A DNA stretch of 44,984 nucleotides, from positions 1 to 44,984 of IMG/VR virus record IMGVR_UViG_3300042896_001005. The stretch is one strand, 5' to 3'. Under the pieces are notes generated by a model. The model made no database searches. It was not told the DNA's origin and worked only from the letters and a program-made list of their open reading frames with translations. The position numbers were made by a program, and so were the translations under genes. This DNA is from a virus. Shown one piece after another: positions 8,628 through 17,654 of this stretch. Numbering within the stretch: the stretch's first letter is position 1; each line of letters begins with the position of its first letter.

Positions 8628-9436
8628 TATACTTTTAATGCACTAACAGGAAGCTGCGCTTGAACTGAAACTGTAGTATTAGTCTGATCAACTACCACGG
8701 TTCTTGTAAGTCCGGTATTTTGATCGTCTTCGTAAACCATAGTATATGACCAATTATATGGGGTAATAAGATTACCAATAATACTATTATTGTAAGGTAA
8801 AAATTTATAGAGTTTAGGGTAAAGATTGTTTATAGTAGCTGTTAAACTTAAATTGGATGTAACTCTACGGTTTAAATCCGTATCCGCCATTATAAGATTA
8901 CTATTATTTGGACTTGTATCTGTACCTGTAGGACCTATAGCTGCTATATTCGTTACAAATAAATTGTTAGCTACAGTGTAAAAACTATTAATAGAATTGG
9001 ATACTCCCGGTACTAACAAAGGAACTATTACGGCACTATAAGGAACAGTTTGTTGGTTTTTAAAGTTGTTAAAACGGGTTAAATAATATAGCGTTCCAAC
9101 GGATTCTGATAGCTGTTGATAGTACTCTGGATATGTTAAACTAATAGCGCTTAACACAACTGTGTTACTATAATACATTGCCTCTTCCCACCAATATCTA
9201 CTCCAGAGGTAAGGTAAGCTATCGATGGTTGTTGTTAATGTAAAAGTAGGGTTTTGATTAGTACCACTTGCTAAAGCTGTAAAAAAGTCTATTTGAGAGC
9301 CTACAGGGTTAGAGCTAAATTGTGTGATATAGTATGCTTGTGCGACGCTTAATTGACTTGCAAAATTAGGCACTGAATACCCGTTCCAGTAGAACGTAGT
9401 ATTATACAAATCAAAAGTTTGGACAACATCAGCCAT
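8627..9436 (-). CDS. Uncharacterised baseplate-region protein
   Basis: This 269-residue protein is not recognised. It is rich in Asn, Thr, Ser, Tyr and Leu, has no cysteine, no signal peptide and no membrane span, and looks like a structural beta-rich protein. Its N-terminal part is aromatic (YNTTFYWNGYSVPNF, LPYLWSRYWWEEAMYYSN). The C-terminal part has TYPEYYQQL-type Tyr clusters and ends VQAQLPVSALKV. It lies between the hub-like protein and the spike, overlapping the spike gene by one base, so a baseplate hub, wedge or spike-linked role is likely. A TAAGTAT element lies seven bases before the ATG at 9434-9436. Confidence 0.6.
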   Translation of the reverse strand: MADVVQTFDLYNTTFYWNGYSVPNFASQLSVAQAYYITQFSSNPVGSQIDFFTALASGTNQNPTFTLTTTIDSLPYLWSRYWWEEAMYYSNTVVLSAISLTYPEYYQQLSESVGTLYYLTRFNNFKNQQTVPYSAVIVPLLVPGVSNSINSFYTVANNLFVTNIAAIGPTGTDTSPNNSNLIMADTDLNRRVTSNLSLTATINNLYPKLYKFLPYNNSIIGNLITPYNWSYTMVYEDDQNTGLTRTVVVDQTNTTVSVQAQLPVSALKV

Positions 9437-9441
9437 TGTTT

Positions 9442-9450
9442 ATACTTACC
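9442..9450 (-). promoter_or_regulatory. Late-promoter-like element GGTAAGTAT
   Basis: The minus strand reads GGTAAGTAT followed by AAACA and the ATG of the gene ending at 8627. The TAAGTAT core recurs before several other genes in this window. It resembles the T4 late element TATAAATA, with G replacing one A. The close spacing implies a very short leader, or that the element acts at translation instead. Confidence 0.35.
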
Positions 9451-9462
9451 GTATAAATAGCG

Positions 9463-11010
9463 TTACGCTACATCATCTTTAATACGTATATCTTTATCCG
9501 CGTGTGGTTTAACACAAGTAAAGGTATTGGTATAGCCTCCTTGTGTAAATGTATGTACTACTTTTACTACATACCATTGCCCAAGTAACTTTTCATCAAA
9601 ATCCGCGTCAATAGCACCTATTTTACGGTCAAGACCAATAAAGACGTTTGATTTACGTACAGTACTGCCAGGTACTGTAAAATTTAAACATTGATTAAGA
9701 AAAAAACCAGACTTAAGAATAGTGTTTCTAGCATCAGGGTAGCGATCTATTTTACTTGCCCCGTATGAGTATGGTTGTTTGTAATTAAAGTTTTGCGTTT
9801 TACTTTTATTAAGAGATAATAACGCTGTAGGGTTTTTATTATTAAGAAAACGTTTTACGTAGTTATCTTGAAAATAATTCTTTACATTTTCAATATTTGT
9901 ATCTACTACATCCACATTAAATGTTTTATTTTTAATGCTATTGCTTGCGCAAGGTAAACTAATAAGAGTAAAAGCATTATCCATTGCAGCCATATCCACA
10001 AAACGAAAATTATTAATATTACTCAAATAGCCTAAATTTAAATTACGGGTGTTTCTATTAGTTTGCGGAGTTTTAGGTAATGAGGGTATAATAACACTAG
10101 TATCTGTAGTAGATGTTATATAGAACTGCTCTAATTGAAGAGGCCCTGCTGTTAAATCATTATCAACTGCAAATGAAAGCTCGTTTGCTAAAGATGTAAG
10201 TACCCATTCTTTGTTGTATCGGGTTCTATAAAGTAAAGGTACATCTCCATCAATTTGACCATATGTTTTACTTGCTACGTGTCTGTTAAAAAGATACTCT
10301 AAATCGTCAATAGAATTATTATTGGTAGGCGGGGTGTAGAATATTTTGCTTGAACCTGGATCCCAGAGCTGACTAAACACTTGAGGTTCGCTTTTTTTAT
10401 CAAGAATATTTTTTATTAACCCTTGTATAGCTAGACCTGTAGGTACTTTACGTTGCTCGTCTGTTAATACACTCGAGCGACCATTTAGATTGGGGTAAAG
10501 TTGGTATAAAACTCTATTAGTATCCCAATTACTGGTAGTGCTTTCTACAAAAAGTTGATAGTCTAATTCCCAAAAATAAAGCTTTAAAATTTTATCAGCA
10601 GGAGTTTCTCCAGGTATATCTTCAGTATCATATACAGAAAACAAATATCTTATCTCCCAACCTTCAGATGGAAATGGATCATTATCTAATGAGTCTTCTG
10701 TGTCAATAACCGGCTTAATATTAATTACTAATATATCTCTACCATCGTTACGAAATTTATAGTTTGCAGCAGGATTAGCGCGTTCGTTCGGACGGCGTTC
10801 TATAATATTCTCTTTATTGTTTATTATTAATGTGCCTCGTTTAAACCATTCACGAGAATCTTCTTCAATAGTTAACGAAACTAATGCAGCTGTATTAAAA
10901 GGAAAGAGTATGCCATTATCTTGGGGGTTAAATAAAGCCATACCGAACTCATACGTCTGGTTATTAAGGCGTATTTTTGTGGATTGGGATAGTGTATCAA
11001 AAACAGCCAT
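9463..11010 (-). CDS. Baseplate hub-like protein (gp27-type position)
   Basis: This 515-residue protein has an N-terminal strand-rich segment (ALVSLTIEEDSREWFKRGTL, residues about 42-61) and a C-terminal signature QWYVVKVVHTFTQGGYTNTF (about residues 483-502). That ending, a Trp-Tyr-Val strand followed by His-x-Phe and Tyr-Thr-x-x-Phe, is common in hub proteins of contractile-tail phages (gp27/gpD class) that carry the spike. The order wedge gp53, this gene, an unknown, then the spike fits a hub that links tube and spike. It is larger than T4 gp27 (about 390 residues). The ATG overlaps the preceding TAA as TAATG. The hub call rests on motif and position only. Confidence 0.6.
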   Translation of the reverse strand: MAVFDTLSQSTKIRLNNQTYEFGMALFNPQDNGILFPFNTAALVSLTIEEDSREWFKRGTLIINNKENIIERRPNERANPAANYKFRNDGRDILVINIKPVIDTEDSLDNDPFPSEGWEIRYLFSVYDTEDIPGETPADKILKLYFWELDYQLFVESTTSNWDTNRVLYQLYPNLNGRSSVLTDEQRKVPTGLAIQGLIKNILDKKSEPQVFSQLWDPGSSKIFYTPPTNNNSIDDLEYLFNRHVASKTYGQIDGDVPLLYRTRYNKEWVLTSLANELSFAVDNDLTAGPLQLEQFYITSTTDTSVIIPSLPKTPQTNRNTRNLNLGYLSNINNFRFVDMAAMDNAFTLISLPCASNSIKNKTFNVDVVDTNIENVKNYFQDNYVKRFLNNKNPTALLSLNKSKTQNFNYKQPYSYGASKIDRYPDARNTILKSGFFLNQCLNFTVPGSTVRKSNVFIGLDRKIGAIDADFDEKLLGQWYVVKVVHTFTQGGYTNTFTCVKPHADKDIRIKDDVA

Positions 11011-11381
11011 TATTTAATATTGGTTATTTGTGCAATTACTGCTCGTGCATAAGCAGGCTTAAGATATTTTAAGGTTGTACCCGCTTTAGGAAAAAACACA
11101 GGGTTTTGTATTTTATTTACCGAGCATACTAACCACCATAAAAGTATAGTGCCATAAATCTGATAAGAAATATTAGTCCAAGATTGAGTATCTGTTTGTA
11201 CTACAAAAGTATCATAATAAGCTTCTTCAATATCTGCGGGGAAGTTTACTTTTGCTAGAATATTGTAATAATACTGATCCGTATTATTTTGATACACATT
11301 AAATATGTTTTCGTATCTAAAACTTTCTAAAACCGGTAAACTGGTTATATCGTTTTGAGACTGTGGATTAAGGTTTGCCAT
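11010..11381 (-). CDS. gp53-like baseplate wedge protein
   Basis: The start is set at the ATG at 11379-11381 (123 residues, MANLNPQSQ). A GGAG Shine-Dalgarno sequence lies about nine bases upstream and the gap to the previous stop is one base. A longer in-frame start inside the previous gene has no such support. The core YYNILAKVNFP, TQSWTNISYQIYGTILLWWL and NPVFFPKAGTTLKYLKP matches the gp53/LysM-like wedge family. In that family a small domain with an aromatic Tyr-Gly-Thr-Leu-Trp-Trp strand binds other wedge subunits. T4 gp53 is longer (about 196 residues), so this is a minimal version. It would act in the cytoplasm during baseplate assembly and remain in the virion. Confidence 0.8.
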   Translation of the reverse strand: MANLNPQSQNDITSLPVLESFRYENIFNVYQNNTDQYYYNILAKVNFPADIEEAYYDTFVVQTDTQSWTNISYQIYGTILLWWLVCSVNKIQNPVFFPKAGTTLKYLKPAYARAVIAQITNIK

Positions 11382-11382
11382 T

Positions 11383-12720
11383 TTATTCGTCTCCAGGTTC
11401 TTCTGTTTGAGGGTCTTCAACTACCACACTAATAGCCGCCTCAGGTATAGCTGTATAAAGAAAAGTATTACGAGTGTTTTTAAGCACACTTTCAAAAGAA
11501 AGAGAAACTTTATACGCTTCTGGTATTACTTTACAAAATGAATTTTGTACTCCGGTTACAACGTTACCGTTTTTAAGATTAATTATACGGGTAGACCCTA
11601 CATTTGAAATACTAATATCTTTAAGATACGCTAGTGGTATTTTTTTATACCCGGGTACTTCTATATCATATAAGCACGGCGGGGTTAATAAATTTTTAGC
11701 TATTCTATTTGGTAAATTTTGGTATGTTAACAAATAACATAAATCCCAATTTCTTTGTATGCTTTTTATATCAGAATCAAAAGTATTATACAAATAAAAG
11801 GTTAAACTTATAGAGTCTACTGCTGATGCTCCTCTAAAAGCTTTTATTTCTTCTGCAGCTTCTGGCCCTGCTAACCCACCACCTAATGAACCAGTTGCTT
11901 TAGTAGTGCCTTTATAGATACTACTCGCTCCTTGAATAAAGCCAAATATATCAAAACCTTTACCCTTTGGACCACTTGAAACTTGAGGAGCTTGAGCTTG
12001 TTGGTTGTCCGGTAAAGAAGAAAATAATTTCATTAATCCGCCGCCTGCTTGGGTTGCTCCTTCTTTTATATCTTCAGACTTGCCCCATGTGTTACTCACG
12101 CCTATCATACTTTTATCTGCTACATAAGGTAAAACGTATCTAAATCCTGTCTGTTTAACAGTGTAAAGGCCTTTATAAGGATCTAAAGCTGATTTTAATG
12201 TAGAAGGTACATTATTTAAACCATCATATTTGCCTACGTTTTGAGCCGCAGCTGTAGAAACTTCTATTTCTCTATCTTTTTGTTCACTATAAACACTAGT
12301 TACCTGCGTTGACAAACCTTCCCCGGGTTGTGGTGTACTTTTAACTGCAGCACCTATTACTCTACCTGCTGCAGCAGCTGCTTCTGCAGCAGTTTTTGCA
12401 CCAGCAACTAAGTTACTCGGTACGCCACGAAGGTTATAAAGATACCCTAAAAGTTCACTAGAAAGTATTTGATTATATTCAGTCAAAATAACTTTAGGCA
12501 CTAATTGTCTTGCGCGTGGTCCTGAAAGTGTCCAACTAAATCTATCTACTACATTAATCTCCCCATTTTCTTTAGGTACAAGAGTAAACGCACCAGAATA
12601 AAAATCAGTGCTTTCCCCTGTTTTAGGTGCAAGAGGGGCTGGTGCCCAATCAAATAACAAAGGTATATACGAAGGCTTTTGATTAGGGGGTAAGTTAGAA
12701 ATTTTAGGTTGATTTAACAT
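11383..12720 (-). CDS. Baseplate/tube-cap candidate (gp48/gp54-like position)
   Basis: This 445-residue protein lies between tape measure and wedge gp53. Its middle is Ala/Gly/Gln-rich and probably flexible (AAEAAAAAGRVIGAAVKST and a Gly-Gly-Gly-Leu stretch). A structured segment follows, with SISLTFYLYNTFDSDI and WDLCYLLTYQNLPNRI, ending IPEAYKVSLSFESVLKNTRN. An LPYVADKSMIGVSNTWG segment in the centre and that C-terminal signature recall the tube initiator/cap proteins gp48 and gp54 of T4-like phages, which join baseplate to tube. I cannot tell gp48 from gp54, and another baseplate part is possible. It starts at ATG 12718-12720, three bases after the tape measure's stop. Confidence 0.5.
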   Translation of the reverse strand: MLNQPKISNLPPNQKPSYIPLLFDWAPAPLAPKTGESTDFYSGAFTLVPKENGEINVVDRFSWTLSGPRARQLVPKVILTEYNQILSSELLGYLYNLRGVPSNLVAGAKTAAEAAAAAGRVIGAAVKSTPQPGEGLSTQVTSVYSEQKDREIEVSTAAAQNVGKYDGLNNVPSTLKSALDPYKGLYTVKQTGFRYVLPYVADKSMIGVSNTWGKSEDIKEGATQAGGGLMKLFSSLPDNQQAQAPQVSSGPKGKGFDIFGFIQGASSIYKGTTKATGSLGGGLAGPEAAEEIKAFRGASAVDSISLTFYLYNTFDSDIKSIQRNWDLCYLLTYQNLPNRIAKNLLTPPCLYDIEVPGYKKIPLAYLKDISISNVGSTRIINLKNGNVVTGVQNSFCKVIPEAYKVSLSFESVLKNTRNTFLYTAIPEAAISVVVEDPQTEEPGDE

Positions 12721-12722
12721 TA

Positions 12723-15700
12723 TTATAGTAATCCACGTGCATACATAGCGGCCTGTCTATACTTATTACGTTCTATATACGGAACGTCTCTATTAATTTC
12801 GGTGCTAGGGTTAGTTATAGTAGGAGCATTAGCTAAAATCGTAGTGCTTTCATCTGGCATTAAAATATTATTATTTCCGCCTGTTTCTTCAATTAACGGC
12901 CTAATAGAATTAATAAGCTCTTCAAGTCTATCACTTATTAATCTTAAATCATCTGAATATTGTTGCATTGCAGGTGCAAGCACTAATTCAGATTCAGGAG
13001 TGGCTGCTACATTTTCAATATTTTGGCTAAGCTTTTCTATTTCTCTAGTAGCAATAGATTCTACCTTAGCTGGTAATACAGATACAGGTACCGCCGGGCC
13101 TTGGTCTGTTTCAATTCTAAGTGGTCTTTCAAACTCTGACTCTTCAATTTCAGTCTGTACTTGCCCGGGTCCTATAGTTTCAGCTTGTACTTGTTCAGTT
13201 GCAACAGGGGCAGTTGCTACAGTAGCAGCTGGTCTAGGGGATGTTGCTGCAAGTGCAACAGTGGGGGCAGTGGCTGCTAATGCAGCTGTTATTGCTGCTA
13301 CTTTAGCTATATTCGCTCCATTAACAATATCTACAAACTGTTTAAGCGGATCAAGATTTGCTTTAATATCTCCAAACCCGGTTAAACTTTCCTTCAACGC
13401 ACTTATACTACCCACCACGTTATCGATATTACTTGCTTGTTCACCTATAGCTATTAATTGTTCAATAGGAGATTTTTGTCCAGAAAGAGTAGAAAATAAC
13501 CCACCTACAAAATTACCAATACCTGCAGCAGCAGAACCGGCTCCAAAACCTGCAATTGCAGCCCCTAGTGCTACTATAGACGCACTTAGTAAGCCTATAT
13601 CTACTGCAGAAATATTTGCTAAACGTTCTAATTGAGCAACAAATAATTCAAAAGGCTGAATTATAGCGGTTAACCCCTCTGCAAATGGAGATAAAGCTAT
13701 ACCGAACACCCCTAATGCTGTTGCTCCTAGTAGTAGTAACGGGGAAACTGCGCCTAGAACTGCTCCTACAAGTCCAAACTTTATTAACGTTAAAACAGCT
13801 TCATTAACGTTTTCCCAACTGAGGGAAAGAAAATCTGCAAGATTATTTGCTAATACCCCTAAACCTATACCAAACGGAATTAACGCTAAACCAAATAAAG
13901 CTAAAGGTATAGATAAAAGACCTAAAATACCCCCGACTACTCCAAATTTAATTAAAGTATCTACTAAATTATCAATTACTGAAAAATCGACTCCTCCGAA
14001 CTTGGTAAGGGCATTACCTAATAACATTAAACCTAAAGAGAACGGTAATAACGCTATACCAAATGCCCCCATTGTTAAAGCTGCTGGCATAAGCAATAAT
14101 GTAGTTCTACCTAAATTAGCAATTGCTTGCATACCGGTACTAATCATGTCCCAGCTTACGTTTGCGAAGGCTGTTAAGGCTTTAGCAAGAGTGTAAAGAC
14201 CTAAAGAAAACGGCAATAAAGCTATACCGAAAAGAGCCATCGATACCGCGGCTGGCATAAGCAGTAGTGTTATTGCTCCTAACCCGCCTATAGCTTGCAT
14301 ACCGGTACTAATCATGTCCCAACTTACATTAGCAAAAGATGTCAAAGCTTTAGCTAATGTAAACATACCTAAAGAGAAAGGAAGTAGGGCTATGCCAAAT
14401 ATACCCATAGCAACAGCTGCTGGTAATAGTAAAGCGGTTACTACCCCTAAACCTGCGAGAGCAAGCATACCGGTACTAATCATGTCCCAGGTTACGTTTG
14501 CAAAAGCAGTTAGAGCTTTAGCTAATGTAAACATACCTAAAGAGAAAGGAAGTAAAGCTACACCAAATATACCCATCGCTGCAGCTGCCGGTAACAATAG
14601 AGCTGCTACTGTCCCTAAGTTTTTAATTGCTTGCATACCGGTACTAATCATGTCCCAGGTTACATTAGCAAATGCAGTTAGAGCTTTTGCTAGCAGTAAC
14701 ATACTAATAGAGAACGGTAATAACGCTATACCAAATATGCCCATGGCTGCAGCTGCAGGTAAAAGAAGTAAAGTCACTGCACCTAGGCTCGTTAACGCTA
14801 GCATACCAGTCGCAATCATGTCCCAGCCTACATTTGCAAACGCTTGTAAAGAGCGTGCTAGTAAAAATAAACCTAAGGAGAAAGGAAGTAGAGCTATACC
14901 AAATATACCCATTGCAGCCGCAGCAGGTAATAATAGAGCAGTTGTAGCCCCTAGCCCAGCTAGAGCTAACATACCGTTTTTAATCATATCCCAGCTTACT
15001 TCAGTAAAAGCAGTTAAAGCTTTAGCTAAAGTAAACATACCGAGAGAAAATGGAAGTAGAGCTACACCAAAAAGAGCCATCGATATTGCTGCTGGGGTCA
15101 ATATAGCTGTTACTACCCCTAAACCCACGAGAGCGAGCATACCGTTTTTAATCATGTCCCAGCTTACACTAGCAAAAGCAGTCAATGCCTTAGCTAAAGT
15201 AAACATACCTAAAGAGAACGGCAAGAGAGCTATACCAAAAAGACCCATCGATACAGCTGCAGGGGTTAAAAGTAAAGCTACTGCCCCCAAACCACCTAAA
15301 GCGAGCATGCCTGTTTTAATCATGCTCCAGTCTACATCTACAAAAGCAGTTAATGCTTTAGCTAATGTAAACATACCAAGAGAAAACGGCAATAACGCTA
15401 CTCCAAATGCAGCCATAGCAATCGCAGCGGGGAATAATACCCCAGCAACAATTCCTAACCCTGCAAGAGCTTGCATACCAGTTTTAATCATGTCCCAGCT
15501 TACATTTGCAAAAGCAGTTAAAGCTTTAGCCAACGTAAACATACCTAACGAAAACGGTAAAAGAGCTAAACCAAATAACGCCATTGGTCCAGCTGCAAAA
15601 CCAAGTATACCGGCAATAGCGCCGAAGCCAGCTAAAGCAGTAAACCCTTTAAAAACGGAAGCCCATTCAACTAAAGCAAACTCTTGCAAACCTTTTGCTA

Positions 15701-16775
15701 TTATTTGTAAACCGAATCCAAAAGGTATAAGAGCAACACCTAAAGCTGCAATAGCGATGGCTCCGAGCCCGACAACTTTAATAAGTGCACCAAATATAGC
15801 CGCGGTGGCGCCTAAAGCTAATAGCGCGACGGTACCTTTACCTATAGACTCCCAATCTACTTCTCCAAATGCTGCAAATCCTTTTGCGGAAATAAAAAGA
15901 GCAGCTCCTAATGCCGCAATTGCTGCAGCTCCAATAAGCATCTGTACAGTAGATGAAGCTAAAAGTTTAGTAACCGCTACTAAACCAAGTAAAGATAAAA
16001 ACCCTTTACCTAGACCTGCAAAGTCTACTTTAGAAAACTCTTGAAAGCCTTTAGCTGCAACTACTAAAGCTAAACCTAACGCAACTATAGTACCTGCTCC
16101 CATTAAAGCTTCTTTTGTACCTAGTTTTTGAAGCCCGGTTGCAATACTATCTAAAAACCCCCCACCACCCGCAGGTACATTAGTACCTGCAACAGTACCG
16201 GCTTCTTTACCGCCTGCTGCACTAGATTTTAAACTTGCAAGAGCATTAACAAAAACATTCTCAAGGGACTTAAGAGCTGGTTCTTGTATTTCTTGTATAC
16301 TAACCGGTTGTACCTCTAGCTCTTCAATTGCTTTTTCTGCTTCAGATTCCCCTGCAACAGCTGTTCCAGGAACCCCTGCAAATGCAGTACTTTTTAAGCC
16401 ATTAAATTGCTTTTCTAAAAACTCTTCGTTTTCTTTCTTTTCAGTCTCTCTACGCTCTTTGTATTTCTTTTCTTCTTCTTTAGTTGCTTCAGAGTTTTTT
16501 ACTTCTTTATCGTATTCTTTAAAAGCGTTAATTACACTTTCTTTAAATGAAAGCTTTACAGCATCAGAAAGACTATCTAATACACTAACCTTTACCGTAT
16601 TACGATCATACTCATTTTTTGCAAACGTAGCTATTGCAGCCAAACGCGCGTCCATGCTCTTACTAAGAGCAAGAATTTCATTTAACCACGTTTGCGGTAT
16701 AGGTGAAGTTTCCCTAGGTTTGAGTGCATCCATTAAAGATGCAATAATCCCGGGATTTGTTGGTTCTTCTGCCAT
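12723..16775 (-). CDS. Tape measure protein with 56-residue repeats
   Basis: This 1350-residue protein is the largest of the tail genes. The N-terminal 130 residues include a charged coiled-coil stretch (EEEKKYKERRETEKKENEEF). From about residue 240 to 1000 there are roughly 13 hydrophobic repeats of 56 residues built on FGIALLPFSLGMFTLAKALT, AFANVSWDMI and TGMLALAGLG. The tail end is Ala/Pro/Glu-rich and ends with a charged segment. Length, position after two T4-baseplate-family genes, and repeated hydrophobic helices mark it as the ruler that sets tail length (the role of T4 gp29). At 1.5 angstrom per residue it would span about 200 nm. It is much longer than gp29 (590 residues). The repeats could also help DNA cross the host membrane. 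No peptidase domain is visible. Confidence 0.85.
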   Translation of the reverse strand: MAEEPTNPGIIASLMDALKPRETSPIPQTWLNEILALSKSMDARLAAIATFAKNEYDRNTVKVSVLDSLSDAVKLSFKESVINAFKEYDKEVKNSEATKEEEKKYKERRETEKKENEEFLEKQFNGLKSTAFAGVPGTAVAGESEAEKAIEELEVQPVSIQEIQEPALKSLENVFVNALASLKSSAAGGKEAGTVAGTNVPAGGGGFLDSIATGLQKLGTKEALMGAGTIVALGLALVVAAKGFQEFSKVDFAGLGKGFLSLLGLVAVTKLLASSTVQMLIGAAAIAALGAALFISAKGFAAFGEVDWESIGKGTVALLALGATAAIFGALIKVVGLGAIAIAALGVALIPFGFGLQIIAKGLQEFALVEWASVFKGFTALAGFGAIAGILGFAAGPMALFGLALLPFSLGMFTLAKALTAFANVSWDMIKTGMQALAGLGIVAGVLFPAAIAMAAFGVALLPFSLGMFTLAKALTAFVDVDWSMIKTGMLALGGLGAVALLLTPAAVSMGLFGIALLPFSLGMFTLAKALTAFASVSWDMIKNGMLALVGLGVVTAILTPAAISMALFGVALLPFSLGMFTLAKALTAFTEVSWDMIKNGMLALAGLGATTALLLPAAAAMGIFGIALLPFSLGLFLLARSLQAFANVGWDMIATGMLALTSLGAVTLLLLPAAAAMGIFGIALLPFSISMLLLAKALTAFANVTWDMISTGMQAIKNLGTVAALLLPAAAAMGIFGVALLPFSLGMFTLAKALTAFANVTWDMISTGMLALAGLGVVTALLLPAAVAMGIFGIALLPFSLGMFTLAKALTSFANVSWDMISTGMQAIGGLGAITLLLMPAAVSMALFGIALLPFSLGLYTLAKALTAFANVSWDMISTGMQAIANLGRTTLLLMPAALTMGAFGIALLPFSLGLMLLGNALTKFGGVDFSVIDNLVDTLIKFGVVGGILGLLSIPLALFGLALIPFGIGLGVLANNLADFLSLSWENVNEAVLTLIKFGLVGAVLGAVSPLLLLGATALGVFGIALSPFAEGLTAIIQPFELFVAQLERLANISAVDIGLLSASIVALGAAIAGFGAGSAAAGIGNFVGGLFSTLSGQKSPIEQLIAIGEQASNIDNVVGSISALKESLTGFGDIKANLDPLKQFVDIVNGANIAKVAAITAALAATAPTVALAATSPRPAATVATAPVATEQVQAETIGPGQVQTEIEESEFERPLRIETDQGPAVPVSVLPAKVESIATREIEKLSQNIENVAATPESELVLAPAMQQYSDDLRLISDRLEELINSIRPLIEETGGNNNILMPDESTTILANAPTITNPSTEINRDVPYIERNKYRQAAMYARGLL
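13800..16050 (-). repeat. 168-bp tandem repeats inside the tape measure gene
   Basis: The marker ATCATGTCCC or a close variant occurs at 14143, 14311, 14479, 14647, 14815, 14983, 15151, 15319 and 15487, exactly 168 bases apart each time. More diverged copies in the same register can be read at about 13807, 13975 and 15655, and looser ones up to about 16010. Third-codon positions differ among copies, while the protein pattern is kept. Confidence 0.95.
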
Positions 16776-16780
16776 ATTGA

Positions 16781-16789
16781 ATACTTAGG
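16781..16789 (-). promoter_or_regulatory. Late-promoter-like element CCTAAGTAT
   Basis: CCTAAGTAT lies five bases (TCAAT) before the tape measure ATG on the minus strand. The identical nonamer precedes the major tube gene (21229-21237), which argues against chance. Confidence 0.4.
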
Positions 16790-16813
16790 TACTCAATAGT
16801 AGCTTAGTAGTTA

Positions 16814-17623
16814 TTAATTAATTACAAACAGTGCTGCATCCACCAACACAACAAGATCATTTACAACCTCGCCAGTCTCAGTATCTGTTCCGGACACAGT
16901 TAAAATATCCTTTTGCTTATTAACATATTTCTCCATGTACTTAAGCACGTTCTTTACTACTGTACTTGGTAATTTTTCAAGCACGGCATGGCGCTTGATG
17001 TATGGAAGAGTCTTGTAGTCAAGAACGGTTTCAGCATTATTATGAAACACAGTTATTTCTTTAATATACTTCGATACTTCTCCTACAAACGCATCCCCAA
17101 TAGTATCAGTGAGTTGAGTACTAACTATTTGTTGATCGTTAAGGTTCTTCTCTCTTAATTGCTTTTCTAAATTAAACTGCTCAACGAACAATGGCATTTC
17201 AACATTAATAGTAAAAGGAGATTCATTTATTACAGCAGGATCTAAAGGTTCAAAAGCTTTAAAACGTTCAACTATCGGTGCAAGATCTACATTATATTTT
17301 CTACCCCCTTGGGCAATAACATGTTGAGCGCCAGTAGTAGCTATGCGAAGCTGAATAGCGATCGCTGCACTATCAATAGTAGTAAGATGTTTTACTACTT
17401 CAGGTTCAGTACAATTTTCAGCAATAAGATTGTAAAGAGCAATTGTAAAGCGGGTTTGAAAAACAGGGTTATCAACAGCTGCTTTTAAAAGTGCTTTCTG
17501 TTGACCAGTATTGGTGTTTTTAAATTTTACCTCTCTTTTTAAACTAGGTACATAAACTGATACATTAACTTCTTTGTTAATAGTATCCAACACGTTAAGA
17601 ATTGTATTGTAATTGCTTGTCAT
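16814..17623 (-). CDS. T4 baseplate-family protein (gp26/gp51-like), second copy
   Basis: This 269-residue protein starts VLDTINKEVNVSVYVPSLKR and continues VKFKNTNTGQQKALLKAAVD, FTIALYNLIAENC and a DSAAIAIQLRIATTG helix. This is the pattern of the T4 baseplate protein family (Pfam T4_baseplate, which includes gp26 and gp51). These proteins work in assembly of the central hub and are encoded next to the tape measure. In other tailed phages the same slot holds tape-measure chaperones, so a chaperone role for the very hydrophobic tape measure downstream is plausible. It is a distant paralogue of the next gene upstream. It ends about 38 bases before the tape measure ATG. Confidence 0.7.
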   Translation of the reverse strand: MTSNYNTILNVLDTINKEVNVSVYVPSLKREVKFKNTNTGQQKALLKAAVDNPVFQTRFTIALYNLIAENCTEPEVVKHLTTIDSAAIAIQLRIATTGAQHVIAQGGRKYNVDLAPIVERFKAFEPLDPAVINESPFTINVEMPLFVEQFNLEKQLREKNLNDQQIVSTQLTDTIGDAFVGEVSKYIKEITVFHNNAETVLDYKTLPYIKRHAVLEKLPSTVVKNVLKYMEKYVNKQKDILTVSGTDTETGEVVNDLVVLVDAALFVIN

Positions 17624-17654
17624 TGTATTATAATTTATTACTTAATATCGATTA

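Noticed and set aside
9452-9459. A perfect TATAAATA on the plus strand.
   Set aside because: No plus-strand gene lies downstream; the site is in a short gap between two minus-strand genes and is probably chance.
12802-13635. A 277-codon plus-strand open frame opposite the tape measure C-terminus.
   Set aside because: Low-complexity Ser/Ala/Ile composition, no start signal, and fully inside a convincing gene on the other strand.
14314-16044. A 576-codon plus-strand open frame opposite the tape measure, rich in Ala, Asn and Pro, with regular repeats.
   Set aside because: It mirrors the 168-bp repeats of the tape measure on the other strand. It has no family features, and the real gene has the expected position and length.
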